From Cololabis saira (Eukaryota; Chordata; Actinopteri; Beloniformes; Belonidae), in contig NC_084591.1 in assembly GCF_033807715.1 (NCBI RefSeq), positions 30,220,590 through 30,284,589 on the forward strand: 64,000 nucleotides of DNA, written 5' to 3'. A program made the translations under genes and the position numbers. Below, piece by piece: positions 10,247 through 22,489 of the stretch (positions are counted from its first letter, which is position 1; the number at the start of each line of letters is the position of its first letter). Below the pieces are notes generated by a model, which was not told the origin of the DNA, ran no database searches, and saw only the letters and a list, made by a program, of their open reading frames with translations.

Positions 10247-13190
10247 CTTCAGGCTGTGGCTGGCGAGATAGGCATCAGATGTTTTCTTCGGCGGGCAAAA
10301 GGTTGTAAAACCGCCCGACTTCCTGCACTACTCGAGCCTGGCACGTTTCTCCGCTAGCTTTCACTGCAACTGGTGAACGCAGTAGATCATTCAGCAGCCT
10401 TTACTGCTGCCGGTGTCCTGATCTGGACAGCAAAAAGGACCCGTCCTGGCGGAGTGATGACGTTTCACCACTCGACTCAGGATCCGGTTACCCAGTTTCA
10501 GCAGTTCCTGCTTTAGGAGAGGGAAGAGGAAGAAAACAGCAGCGTACAAGAAGACGATTCTCATGTACAGTTCGACTAATGGCCGTCATTCAGGCCATGG
10601 CTTTCTTGAGCCTTAACTTAACAGCCATTAGTTCACTCCAAGAATGAAATCCAAACTTCAAATGGATAGGTCCTTTCATGTTGTATCTGCAACATGTCGA
10701 AAAGCTCCTACTAAAAATTTTTTAAAGGGTATTTAGTATTTAATCCTCATGATGTATCATATACCCCTACTCCCTCCTGTTGAGCCATAAAAACTTCCTA
10801 TGGCTCAACTTAGCCACCAGGGGGAACAACTTCCTTGGAAGCACTGGTCTGCTTCACAGCATTATTTGCATGCCGACAGGGGTGGGGGTTTTGTGTCATT
10901 AGGCCCCCTCCTTGTTGACTTCTCCCTGGAAGAGTCAGGCTGCCAGAGTCAGGCTCCCCAGATAAGTGGCCCTCCCACTTCTTGACCTTCGCACCCTGGC
11001 AAGTCTGCAGGTCTGACTCAATGATTCTCTAGGGTTGGATATCTATGTCCCTCAGAGATCCCCCCTCCCATCACCAGATTAGATGGGGCAAAACCTTTAA
11101 AATTCTGTCTCCCACCGTAGATTAGACTACAGAATTTCTCATTGAAAAACGTTCTTATTTCAACCCAGGTAGGTTATGATCTTATTAAAGTAACACACAA
11201 AAACTGTCAGTGCAGCAACTCTCCTGCAACGTAAACAGTAGTCTTCAGTGAACTTATATATATATTGTATATAAACAATAAGTCATAGTCACAAAACATC
11301 GGACTTAAAGGAATCATTCTATCAAATAATGCCTTCTCAACTGTTGTTGAGCTATATTTTCTCCAAATCAAAAGAAATGCCAGAAAATTGTCATAAAATT
11401 GTCAGAAAAATTGTCTCCAGATAAATCATATAGTACTTATAAAAGTCTTCAGGAGATTCCTAATCTTCTGTTTGCATGCTGCAACACAAATGCATGCTCT
11501 TCTTATGAAGACTCATAGAAGTCTTAAGAAAATTGTGGGATAAATTCCCATGCGTAAACTACACATAGACAAAAACCCACTAACATTAAACACACACTTC
11601 AGATCATCTGCATGTGGGTTTGTGTATCAGTACAAATGTGTAAATTATTTCTCCTCAAACTAACCAAAATCAATTGGCGCATTTCAAATTAACTCACAAC
11701 CTAAATGATAACAACACTGATCACAAATGTACACATTTTCAGTGTGAATAGCTAGTATGCACTCAGAGTTCTTCTTTTCTAAAAAGATTGTACAACGGGT
11801 TTGTTTCTCCTGCATACAATCCGAGTTAAATACAGTATTACAAAAGTAATCTGCAAATTAAATGATGAATTAACCCAATTTAAAACTTCTATGATTCTAT
11901 GCCCTCATTCAGGGCTTAGAATGATAGAACAAACTATATTTCTCCATTTGTACGTCTCCTCCAAAAGGAGAGCTCACTTCTCAGCCTGCAGCCGCTCGTA
12001 AAGCGCTGCACCCACTGCTGGAGCACGCTTTCACACACACACAGAGAGTCACACACAGACACAGAGCTTTCGGCTGCTATTTGTATCATTTTAACAAAAA
12101 CTTCAACAGAGAGGAAATTCAACCCTCAACTCACGGACATGTAGTCTCCAAATGAGAAGACACCTCCCTCTTAAGCTTCACTAAGTCTGTCATCTCATGC
12201 AGCTCTTCGTAAACGTGCAGCCACACTGCAGCAGCACTTTTACACACACAGACAGTCTCACATACACACACACACACACACAGAGGGAGAGAGAGAGAGA
12301 GAGCTTGTCACACACACAGAGAATCACATCCTGCTGCAGCCCCCACTTCTCCCCTCCCAGTCTCTCATCAATACCACCTCTTTAACCCATTTTTACTTCT
12401 TGTTTTTTCTTTTAGTCTTAAATTAGTTCATTTACTTCTTTTTAAGTTTCGTGTATTATTATTTCGCAAGATTCTGTCTCCATTTTAAATTTGAGGACGT
12501 CTCCCCATCAATTAAGCATCTTTTGAGATTCTTTAAGCATAAATTTTCAGCTTAACCACGCCTCTGCTATTTTTCGTCAGTTATTTTCTTTCCTAAGTTT
12601 CTCTCAGAACACAAGTTTCCTTTTTCAACAGTTTGGTTTTAGCCTGATATTTTAGTGAACAATTTAAATTTTTCCTCTCAATTTTGAAAACCCCAAACAT
12701 TGAACAGACAGTTTTCCTGTCATAAACATCAGACAAACATTAGACAAACAATAGACAAGACGAACATTAAACAAAACCCATTAAAAAATCATTCCAAAGA
12801 AACCTCTTCTTGTTATTCTGTCGGGTCCGAAACCCCCGTGTTGGCCTTACGCACTGCCCCAGGCATAGTATTTTTAGAGGCCCCTATGCCTTCTATAAAA
12901 ATCGTGTCCCCGACCTGCTGCCAATCACCTCTTTCACTAACCTTCTTGTTAGCACACAGAATTTCACTCGTATTTTACACAAAAATACTTCAATACCCCA
13001 GGTATTAAGTAAGAGGAGTTTTCTCACCAAGTCTCCAAGTGCTTTCCCCTGGCTGGGAAATCTCGTCGTCTGGACTCTGGAACAGCGCAAACCAAATCTG
13101 GGCCCGTTCCCTAAAGGCGGAAACGCTGTCGACAGATTTTTAGATGCCCTCCTTTGACCGTACGCCGTTCCATCGCCAGAACTTGAGATC
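10027..13190 (-). other. Noncoding interior of the LTR element
   Basis: The interior holds no frame with a retroviral domain. A second polypurine-like motif (CAACAGGAGGGAGT, minus strand) lies near 10770. Bases ~11965-12110 and ~12195-12345 are two diverged copies of a unit beginning CAGC..CGTAAA.C.TGCA and rich in CACACA and GAGAGA. The part near 11540-11640 resembles 26936-27030. Frames near 12700-13157 (up to 115 residues, both strands) sit where a gag start would lie, but show no matrix or capsid feature I can name. Confidence 0.5.
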
Positions 13191-13208
13191 CCGGGTTTCT
13201 TTGCACCA
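13191..13208 (-). promoter_or_regulatory. Primer-binding-site candidate
   Basis: The minus strand reads TGGTGCAAAGAAACCCGG, beginning TGG two bases after the LTR end. Its complement (CCGGGTTTCTTTGCACCA) resembles the 3' end of animal tRNA-Phe, with about two extra bases before CACCA. The primer tRNA is therefore not certain. Confidence 0.55.
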
Positions 13209-13210
13209 AA

Positions 13211-13910
13211 TGTTAGGTTAAAAAGTCATCAACATACATTAATTAACTTAGAAAAAGACACCGGAGACTTATAGAATGATCTTTCAATGGCCTTCTGCAG
13301 AAGTTTGGAGAGAAATCCTGAGAAGCTTTAGGCAACACGGCCCTCCTCTTTCGAGCTCGTCAGAACTTCTCTCAACTGGCTCTCTGCAGAACTGGCGCTT
13401 TTATTAAGCAAAGGATGACAGGAATGACCATATTTGGAACAGTGAATGTATAGATAGACAATTGACAAAAACAGGAAACAGATGGTCACACAGACATGGT
13501 ATCAGATGATAATTGAAAAGTCACACCTTATGACTTTTCAGTTAGTAAGTAACTTATCTGCGGTGTGCAGAGCAACAGACATCCTTTTAAGAAATACTCA
13601 AGGGGGTTTTGTTGTCATGAGATGGTCAACTAACCCTTACAGACAATGAGACGACTGTCAGTGGACCCCCCTAAAGTAGCTGCCCTGTTATCTGTTCAGA
13701 GCATGTGATGGGGGTTTTGAAACAGATGTGCCTAAAAACAATGGTTCAGTTGACCAACCAGGAAGTCAGCAGTTTTAACCTCCTGCGTGGCAGGCGAGAT
13801 TTCTACCACTGAACCACCAATGCATGTCATGAAAATAACAGGCAGTTTTCTAATTCTGATTCTGATACTCATAAGAACTAAACTTAATTCAAACTTTGAT
13901 TAATCTGACA
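13211..13910 (-). repeat. 5' LTR (right copy in window)
   Basis: Length 700 bp, with no difference noticed from the left LTR. The same tRNA-Gly-like half lies at 13779-13823 and the same AATAAA signal at 13400-13405 (both minus strand). Confidence 0.9.
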
Positions 13911-13975
13911 AGCACGCCTGAACGTGCACAAGGGTGCGACGGCCTGTTCATCGCTGCTTGCAGCTTTAATTTGTG
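13911..13975 (+). repeat. GC/CCAAT repeat family, copy A, right terminus
   Basis: CGTGCACAAGGGTGCGACG, then CATCGCTGCTTGCAGCTTTAATTTG, matches the right end of copy C (61801-61866) and, inverted, the left end of copy B (28277). It closes copy A after the LTR insertion. Confidence 0.8.
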
Positions 13976-15930
13976 TTACATTTGTATTAATCCACATTGG
14001 TTTTTCAAACTTTAACATAATTCTTTAACATGTCAACGCTGACTAAATGTACAATTCAACTAATGCAGGCTACCTTTACCAAATTTACATCTAAAGTGTG
14101 ATTACTCAGATTACTCATCTAAGACCAGAACCAAATTCATTTAAGGTTAAAAGACAAGGCCTGGCTCTGACCTCTCTGTCCTATTAGGAGCAGAAGTCCC
14201 ATGGGCCGCCTCCACCAACATTTTGTTCCATCCTTATTGCAAGTCATATCCCAACGGGAGCACTTTATAAGCAAATCCCTATTCCCATACCCAGTACTGC
14301 CTATTTGCCCAGATTTTCTGAGATGACAAGTAAAGCCAATGAAAGACATAATTTGAAAATTACAGGTCAATCTACTCATTTAAAAAATTATTATTTTTTT
14401 TTTTACCTTGTATTGACCTTTCTGTTATTATCCTAAAAAGGGTAAGTTGCTTTGAATAAAATGTGAATGTCACATTCAGGGTCACCAGGGTTTGCTGTAG
14501 CCTATCCCAGCTGTCAATAGGGTGAAAGGTAGGGGTACCTCCTGGACAGTTCCCCAGTTAATTTCAGCAGGCCTAATAATTACTCACATGAATCCAATTT
14601 AGTATGGAAGTATTATTTATTATCATTTATCATGACTTAGTATGTCATAATAAAAGCTGCCACAAGGAGATATGGTCTGGTGTCAACTCCTTTCATTTAG
14701 TAAAAGGTGATTAAGTGCTTTGCTGAAGGAAATGAGGAAGGTAGCACCTGTTGTGAGCATTTTTAGCAAGATTTTATCACCTTATACAACCATCTTTAAA
14801 ATCAGTGAAAATAGGTGCATAGGAAGTATAGGTTCAATTATATAAATATAAAAAATAATAGTAACATAGAAAACAGATGATTGGAATCCTCAATTACTTA
14901 TAAGGTTGAAAAGTGCATCTTTTTTATAGGTCAAATCATAATCTTGCGATTTGCAACCACTTACATTTTTTTTTTATTTTTGATTAAATATTTAAGTAAA
15001 AAAAACAAAGTCCTTTTGTTTTTGGATTGATTAGCCAGTCTGAATTTGTCTTCCATGGGTGATTGGCTTCTATTACATACAGTATTACAAAATTGGATGT
15101 GTCTTAGTCCTATGTGGGTTCTTTTGTAAAAACAAATGTTAAGCTATTTATATCTCACTGATAATACAATCTTCTATTTAAAATGTTAACATACCTTTCT
15201 AAACTTTAGAGGAAAATTTGACACGTTTCAATAAAAAAATCAAAAATTCAAGGGCCAATTTAAGAAAAAGAGAAGATATGGGTCAATAATGGCTGTCTTA
15301 ATTATGAGTGACGGAACGGATTAAATGCAATCATGCTACGAAAACAAACATTTGTGCCAATATTCTGTATGTCCTTTAATGCTCTGTGATTCAATCTTTC
15401 CGCTCATTAACTTTGCAAAAATGTTAGTGTAGCTCAGTCATTTCAACCCGTCCCTGGTGAATCCCTCATGCCCCTTGATCTGTTTGTTACAGATAAGCCT
15501 CCTCGCTGCTCACTGAATTTGAAAACAGCATGTGTAGGGTTTTTTTTTCTTTAGCAACAATGGATGGTAGAAAAACAAAGCATGAGTTTTAAAATGGAAG
15601 ACATTTCAGTCACTTGGTCGCACTGCTTATTTGACAGATGGCATTTGCAAGGCTCAACACAATTTAACAACCCACTGTCAACAATGGCATATAAGTTAAA
15701 TAACCAGTTGATGTAACATGTAACTTGAGTATCTGCCGCTTGGTTTTAACATTTAACTGTGTAAATATTAGGACACAAAATTAGATATGTGAGTGGATTT
15801 TAAAAAGATGTGAAAACCCCAGAATGGTCAGAAGTTTTATGTTTAGGCTTTTCTTATCTAAGGAAAGGGCAGCGCCGCCTCAGGCACTTGTCTACCCATG
15901 TCATATGTTGTTTGTTTGTTTGTCTTTTTC
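13976..15930. other. AT-rich DNA without recognised genes
   Basis: Only short frames (up to 80 residues at 14137-14379, minus) without motifs. Poly-A and poly-T runs are common. Confidence 0.5.
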
Positions 15931-15998
15931 TGTTCTCTTGGACGGGCTGTACTACAATTTCTCTTCGGGGATTAATAAAGTATTTTGAATTGAATTGA
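15931..15998 (+). repeat. 3' tail of a 5'-truncated non-LTR retroelement
   Basis: The stretch ending TTCGGGGATTAATAAAGTA and then (GAATT)n matches the common fish LINE 3' end: CCCTGGGGATTAATAAAGT followed by a simple repeat. A related tail lies at 53776-53812. Too little remains to name the family. Confidence 0.55.
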
Positions 15999-17960
15999 AT
16001 AAAAGAAAATTACCTTGAGCAGGCCAGGATGTTTGACAATGAACAAATCCCATACACGTAATCTTCTGATGTTTCGTTTTACCAGAGAAAGCAGATGAGC
16101 TCAATGCTCTCAAATTTGTCTCAGCTGTGTCACTTTATACTTTTCATTTCATACAAAAAAAAGAATGCATTTAACAACAACAAGATCCTATAAAAATTTG
16201 GTATAAAAATGTATCAATCTGTTTCTATATTCTATAGCCAGTCTTTGTAAAAAAGACCATACAATTACCAGCAAGACAAACAAGGATGCTCCTTTACTGG
16301 TTTTGTGTTGTGTGCTTTTTCATGTTCTTCTGTCCATACCTTAACAATCTCATAACAATACCCTCCACCACAATTATCAGGTGCATTGATTACACCCTAA
16401 TTGCAATCCTTGCACTATTGTAGTGGGCCGGGAAGCAGATCATTTATTAAGAGGAATAATGGGAAAGTGCCATCTATGGAACTCTGTAAAATAAAGCATA
16501 ATTAATTCTGAGGAAGACATGAAACAATGCATCAGGCCATATATACTAAACTATAAGCATAGTTGCCAGTGATATCCAGATTTTACTTCACGAGTCCATT
16601 AATTACAGATCCAAGCAATTTAATGTTATTTGGAGAAGGACACGTGCTGGAGCCATTCTGTGGCAGTGTACATTATGTAAGGTTTCTGCCATGCACAATG
16701 GTTTAAATGACTGAAATTGTCAAGACTTTCTTTGTTTTCTTTGTAAGATTTATTATCATTAATGGTTTCTATGGAAATGTATGCAAGGCACTTATCTCAC
16801 TAGTCACTCAGTGTTTGAAACAGATTCATGAGATGAGTAGTTTGCATAGGAATCCATCAAAATAATGAAAAAACCTTTAAAACCAGTATGCTTTATCCAT
16901 CCATCAATCTACTTCATGATGATTCACATTTATTTTTTATTCTGTTATTTTAAATATGGCTGCTTGGCAAAATTCTCACTAATGGTACATGTGTCTCTGC
17001 TGTTGTTGATTTCCAGCAGCTTAGTGTCAAATTTACAAGCTTACATGCAGGATGTATGTATACAATATACAAGGAGGCAACACTAAATGTATTTAAATGC
17101 TAGAATGTTTGCTCTTCTTTGTTCAAATACTTTCTTTGAGGTTTTTAAAGCCTGCTTAATAATTAAGGAGAATGAGTTACATACAGCGACTGCAACAAGA
17201 ATACAGTGTATTCTCCTCTGTGGGAAACAAAAAAAACTGCTATTAATGTTCTAAAAAACTTCCACAGGACATATTATAGTGAGAAAAATCATCATTTGTC
17301 ATCATTAAGGGAATGTAGCAGTCAGGCTGTCACTGAATGCTTGATTTATGTCATGCATTTGACTGGGATCAGATTTGTTGATGAGCATTTTAATGCACAC
17401 TGGTCTGTGAGAAAAGTGTCTCCCAACGAGACAAGAAGCACTGAACACAGCCTGATTGAGAATGTGTGCTGCATGTAAGTTGTCATCATTCTGCAGAATC
17501 CTAATTAAAGCATCAGCAAATTTTAAGTCAGATTCTGTTAGATTAAGTTTGACAGCAAAGCTGTTATTCATTAATAATTCACTGTCAGCTTTTTGTAGTT
17601 TTCATAAAACATGGATATTCGTCTTAAAACCAGAATGAAAACATAAACAAAAGCAGATGTGCTTAATAGATGCTTTGATGCTTATAATATGACATAAATG
17701 TTTAATTAACAGTGGTGCCAGATATTTTTGCACTCTTTTTCATACTTCCCATGCCCCCCCAAAAAAGTACAGCTCTAATGTCAGTACTTGATGTGAGGGT
17801 GGGGTGTTAGGGACTCTGGAATCTGCGTCAAATATTTTCATTCAAAGACCCATGAAGTATCCCACTACAGAAATGGACATATAGTAAAATCAACACAAAG
17901 TTTAAATGACATTGTTTTTTTTTGTTTGTTTTGTTTCAGATGGTTCATTCTGATGGTACA
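15999..17960. other. AT-rich DNA without recognised genes
   Basis: Frames near 17206-17571 occur on both strands (88-90 residues) but share no domain with known families and overlap each other. I regard them as chance. Confidence 0.5.
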
Positions 17961-17965
17961 CGATT

Positions 17966-17988
17966 ATTTATATATATATATATATATG

Positions 17989-18027
<39 letters not shown>

Positions 18028-18065
18028 ATGGATACAGTACACACACACACACACACACACACACA
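17966..18065. repeat. Compound microsatellite (TA)n-(TG)n-(AC)n
   Basis: A TA run (to ~17988) is followed by a TG run (17993-18025) and, after a short spacer, an AC run (18038-18065). The TG and AC parts are complementary and could pair as a hairpin. Confidence 0.95.
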
Positions 18066-20918
18066 GGCACACAAATATGTAGGGCACTTTTTAAAGAAAG
18101 CACAAAAAATTATTAGTGTGAAATTAAATTCAGTTGTATTTTAGTTAATTTAAAAGTAGTTTAATTGAATCCAGCGAGTGTCTAATTCCACTATTAGACT
18201 TCAGTTACAATAAGCAGAAAAAGATGAGTGAATGGTATATTAATCACGTTCAAAAACAAATACTTTGTTGAGATATGTAGGCTATACATAAATATCATAG
18301 TACAAGCTCAAACTAGAAAGTGTTCTTATTCATTCTTATTTAAGAAATCTGTATATGCACACACAAACTTATACAGTAAATTGTTTGATAATAGCTCAAA
18401 TCTGATATCTTACTCCATCCAAGAGCTGGTATTAAAGTATTACATTTTTGTCTTTTATAGCCTCTGTTTTCCATTCTGTATTTATCTTTTTAAGTGCAGC
18501 AATTGTTGGCTTTCTCCAGCACAATAACCAAATCATAACAAACCATTTTGTCTTTGTCTAACCCCTTATTTATTGTTCCAAATACCCATTACCATGCAGA
18601 TTGGTCTATTAGTTTCTGCTGTGGGACACTTTTTTTTTTAAATCACTTTGGGTGGAATCAAAAGTTTTGTTTCATTGTCATTGTCCAAAGAAACAATATT
18701 TTTCTTCCCAATTTACAGTAAACAGAAGTAGGTGATTCATGTCATTTTAAAGCTATCTGTAAATTGTTGATACGATTATGCACAAACTTGATACTGTTCT
18801 AGAATTAACTCTTAGACAAACAGCTATATCTGCAATCCCTAGCCTACACTGAATACTACTTTCCTTTTTTTTCCGCTTTGGTCCAACCTTATAGCGAGCT
18901 TGTCCCTCCTCTTGGCATGGTCCCTTAATCCCAGTCCTGACAAAGACCTGCCAAACCACAGCTGCCTCTGATCCCCCAGGCTGACAAGCCAATCCATCTT
19001 CACCTGCAGAGTAACTTTACTCCATTGTCATCCATCAGTGACCTCTATCAAGGAGACCTGAAATAGATATGTTAAAACATTCATTGCATCCTCAGTGATC
19101 ATGACATTCAGATTCACATCTACATCATGTTTCATTAATTTAAATAGTTCTCAAATTGCTAAGATTGTTCCAAATGTTCTTCACAACAGAAGCACAAAGA
19201 ATGTAATAATTAAACCATTTTGTTCATCTTGGACAAAAGAGGCCAAATCAATGCAATTCCTGCAATGATTTCAATGTGTACAGTATATTTAAAGGGCAAA
19301 CAGTTACTGTAGGTCCTCAGTGTTCACACACTACCACAGAGCCAATAAGCAGTGTCAGGTCTGCAGCACTAACAGGATTAAGCACCAAGATTTTATGTCT
19401 TTTACAGCCGCTGCCACAGGCCTGGAAGTAATGGGATCAGTTTTGAAGCAGTTCATCACAGAGGAAACCACCTCTTCCCACATTAGCTTAGTGTGAAGGG
19501 TCCCCACTGCATACGCTGAGACAGGAACGCTGCAATAAATTGTAAACAAGAAATGACATCATGGCTAAATACACATGGAAAAAAACAGTGTACTCTGATT
19601 AATTTAATCTACGCGGTAAGCAATGTTACCAACAAGATCAGGCTCAAGGGGAGCAATTGCTTGTTTAAAAAAAGGGATTTTAACTGTCTTTTAGTCAAAG
19701 GTTCTGCTTTAAACCGAATCTGTCTGTTATCATTATATAACTCGAAAACCACCCTGCATAGTTGGCTGTATAAGTTATGCAAAATATGATGTAAAAGATC
19801 CAAAATCAACATGAAAGGTTATTGTCATGGATTATTAAGGTTAACACAATAATTTAGAAACACATTAAAAGCCTGAGTCCAAAGGCAATTTTGTCCCACT
19901 TAAAGGGATTTGCAGTGGCTCCCTTACTCTGACAAAAGATGTTCTTAATTAGTCAGGACAAAATGTAACGCGCTGTAAATACAGCAAAAGACTGATAAAG
20001 TGTGGCCAGCAAGAAATTTATATAGACAGAACCTCAGATTAATGACGTGGAATCATATGTAGTGATTTTTTTATTATGTTTTTAAGCAGCTGGGAAAAAA
20101 AAAGAAAAATAACTGGTCACTAGGGCTAAATTTAGAAGCAATGTTCTCATATTTGTAATTTCACAGTTAGTAGCAGGCTAACATAGATGCATGAAGATTG
20201 CAGATAACCATAGGGCTTACATTAAAAACTTTGAACATTATCATAATGTTTGACAGCCAATAGTCTAATGATGCTCGATTGGAAGTAAGTCTTAGTGGTC
20301 TTACAGTGCTCTGCCACAATGGTCAAATCTACTCTTTTATTTTCAATAATCTCATCAGTTGTGATTGTTTTTGGATTTTATTCATAAAATAAAACAAGAT
20401 TATTCTGTATTGTAATATTAGTAATCGCCTTGGTATCTGTGTTTGGCTGTTTTGGGATGTCCTGCTATCCCAAATTAACAATTCTGACATGAAATGAGCT
20501 GCTGCAAAGTAAAGTTTGATGTTTGAAGTGAAGAAAAAACTAAAACCTTAAGGCATATTGTACACACAATATAGAGATTTAAAGTTTTAAGCATGTATTT
20601 TCAAAATAATTCAGGTTAAAAGGTACTATATAGATATATTATTTAGAGATGGGACTGCATCATTTATTTGTCTTACTTCCAAAGGTACCATAGTTCAATC
20701 AATAAAATAATACTCTTTAGGCCATCGTTACAATAATGAAGTTCAACAGCATCCATTGATAGGCACCATCAACAGAAGGCAGTTATCTTTGGTGCGCCTA
20801 ACATGATAGTTTAGAACAGCAACAGCTGCTATGTACAAACAGGGGTTTGAAATGTTTCCTTTAAAATTACTTTAAAAACATGATTAAGGGTTTACCCAGA
20901 GCAGAAAAGAGAACTGCA
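18066..20918. other. AT-rich DNA without recognised genes
   Basis: No frame exceeds ~100 residues. I see no element termini, splice-supported exons or RNA gene folds. Confidence 0.5.
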
Positions 20919-21247
20919 TACCGTATTTTCGCGACCATAAGGCGCACATCATTTTTATTTATTTTTTTTTTAAATGTGCCGGGCGCCTTATGAAACGGTG
21001 CGCCGTATCTATTACCTGAATTACAGTAATGTAAGGTCGGCCACCATGAGAACGGTAAAAAGAGAAGGGGGCGGGTGAAGCCCCCGTGAGTTGCGGACGT
21101 GAATGAGACCATCCACAGACGTTAAAGGGGGAAGGGGGGGATGTGAAGCACCCGTGGTTTGCGGACCTGATTGAGGGGGAAGGGGGGGTGTATAAAGGGA
21201 CAGGTATGTGCTTCACGCAGAACATTGTTGTCTTAACAACCCTGAAG

Positions 21248-22483
21248 ATGGCAAAGAGACACGCTTATGAAGCACAGTTCAAACTGAAGGCGATCAGCTA
21301 CACGGAGGAACATGGGAATCGAGCAGCCGCAAGAGAATTTAACATCAACGAGTCTATGGTTCGCAAGTGGAGGAAGGTGGAAAACGAATTGCGGCAGGTG
21401 AAGAAAACACAGCTGAGCTTCTGCGGACACAAGGCAAGATGGCCGGACTTGGAGGAAAGATTGGAGCGGTGGCTGATCGAGCAAAGAGCGAGTGGAAGGA
21501 GCGTTTCAACGGTCACCATCCGATGGAAAGCAGTAGCGCTGGCGAAGGAGATGGAAATTGAACATTTTCATGGAGGTCCGTCCTTGTGTTTTCGGTTCAT
21601 GAAGCGGTGCCATCTTTCCATCCGGGCCAGGACAACAGTAGCGCAGCAGCGCCCGGCAGATTACTTGGAAAAGATGGAGAGCTTCCACTCATTCTGTAGC
21701 CGACACATAACCGAGAAACACATCCACCCCAGCCACATCACGAACATGGACGAGGTGCCGCTCACGTTCGACATCCCGATGAATCACACGGTGGAGCGGA
21801 CGGGGGCCAGCACGGTGGGGATCCGCACAACGGGGCATGAGAAGTCCTCATTTACCGTTGTGCTTGCCTGCCACGCTGATGGACGAATACTGCTGCCGAT
21901 GGTCATTTTTAAAAGAAAAACGTTGCCTAAAGAGACTTTTCCAGCCGGAATCATAATAAAGGCAAATGAAAAGGGCTGGATGGATGAGGGGATGATGATC
22001 GAGTGGCTGAAGCAGGTCTATGTGCGGCGACCCGGTGGTTTTTTCCACACATCCCCCTCGCTGCTGGTCTGTGATTCTATGCACGCCCATCTCACAGACA
22101 GTGTAAAAAAAGAAGTTAAAAACATGAACGCTGTGCTGGCTGTTATTCCGGGAGGTCTGACGAAGGAACTCCAACCGCTGGATGTCGGTGTGAACCGGCC
22201 GTTCAAGGTGAGGCTGCGGGCGGCGTGGGAGAGATGGATGACTGAGGGGGAGCACAGCTTCACCAAGAGCGGACGGCCGCGCCGGGCAAGTTATGCCACA
22301 GTTTCCACATGGATTGTTGATGCGTGGGCTAATATATCTGCTGGGACTGTTGTTCGTGCTTTTGCAAAAGCCGGCATTTCAGAGGGGCCGCACGACACAG
22401 AAAGTGACTCTGAAACCGAGGGAAATGGGACTGGCGCAGCTGAATTAGCGGTTAAGTTTTGCTCCCGCTCTATTTTTAAATAA
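21248..22483 (+). CDS. pogo-like transposase (HTH, CENP-B-type DNA-binding, DDE_1 core)
   Basis: This 411-residue frame is expected to bind the terminal repeats and catalyse cut-and-paste transposition. The open frame extends 35 residues further upstream (to 21143), but the ATG at 21248 directly precedes the conserved start (MAKRHAYEAQFKLKAI). The N-terminus holds a helix-turn-helix (RAAAREFNINESMVRKW). A CENP-B-type second DNA-binding region follows (around WPDLEERLERWL). The catalytic acidic residues are visible in MDEVPLTFDIP (D168), LLVCDSMHAH (D276) and LQPLDVGVNRPF (D312), a DD35D arrangement. The C-terminus (VKFCSRSIFK) differs from the acidic end kept in the third tandem copy, so it is a secondary, truncated tail. 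No stop or frameshift breaks the core. It is either active or recently so. Confidence 0.88.
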   Translation: MAKRHAYEAQFKLKAISYTEEHGNRAAAREFNINESMVRKWRKVENELRQVKKTQLSFCGHKARWPDLEERLERWLIEQRASGRSVSTVTIRWKAVALAKEMEIEHFHGGPSLCFRFMKRCHLSIRARTTVAQQRPADYLEKMESFHSFCSRHITEKHIHPSHITNMDEVPLTFDIPMNHTVERTGASTVGIRTTGHEKSSFTVVLACHADGRILLPMVIFKRKTLPKETFPAGIIIKANEKGWMDEGMMIEWLKQVYVRRPGGFFHTSPSLLVCDSMHAHLTDSVKKEVKNMNAVLAVIPGGLTKELQPLDVGVNRPFKVRLRAAWERWMTEGEHSFTKSGRPRRASYATVSTWIVDAWANISAGTVVRAFAKAGISEGPHDTESDSETEGNGTGAAELAVKFCSRSIFK

Positions 22484-22489
22484 GCACAC

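Larger units (their letters stand above)
9317..13910 (-). mobile_element. LTR element / endogenous-retrovirus-like, internally deleted, minus strand
   Basis: Two direct 700-bp repeats (9317-10016 and 13211-13910) begin TGTTAGG and end TCTGACA in plus-strand writing. Reading them side by side I found no differences, so the insertion is young. The minus strand is the coding sense. A polypurine stretch (AGGAGGGAAA) lies directly before the LTR at 10017-10026, and a primer-binding-site candidate begins TGG two bases after the other LTR. The 3194-bp interior is too short for gag-pol-env, and I recognise no reverse transcriptase, integrase or protease. Only a short AGC duplication is visible at the target. 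The element sits in copy A of the GC/CCAAT repeat. Confidence 0.85.

Noticed and set aside
12700..13157. A gag gene in the LTR element
   Set aside because: Frames of 65-115 residues exist on both strands where gag might start, but no matrix, capsid or zinc-knuckle motif is visible.
17206..17571. Overlapping 88-90-residue frames on opposite strands
   Set aside because: No motif, no supporting splice signals, and they overlap each other.
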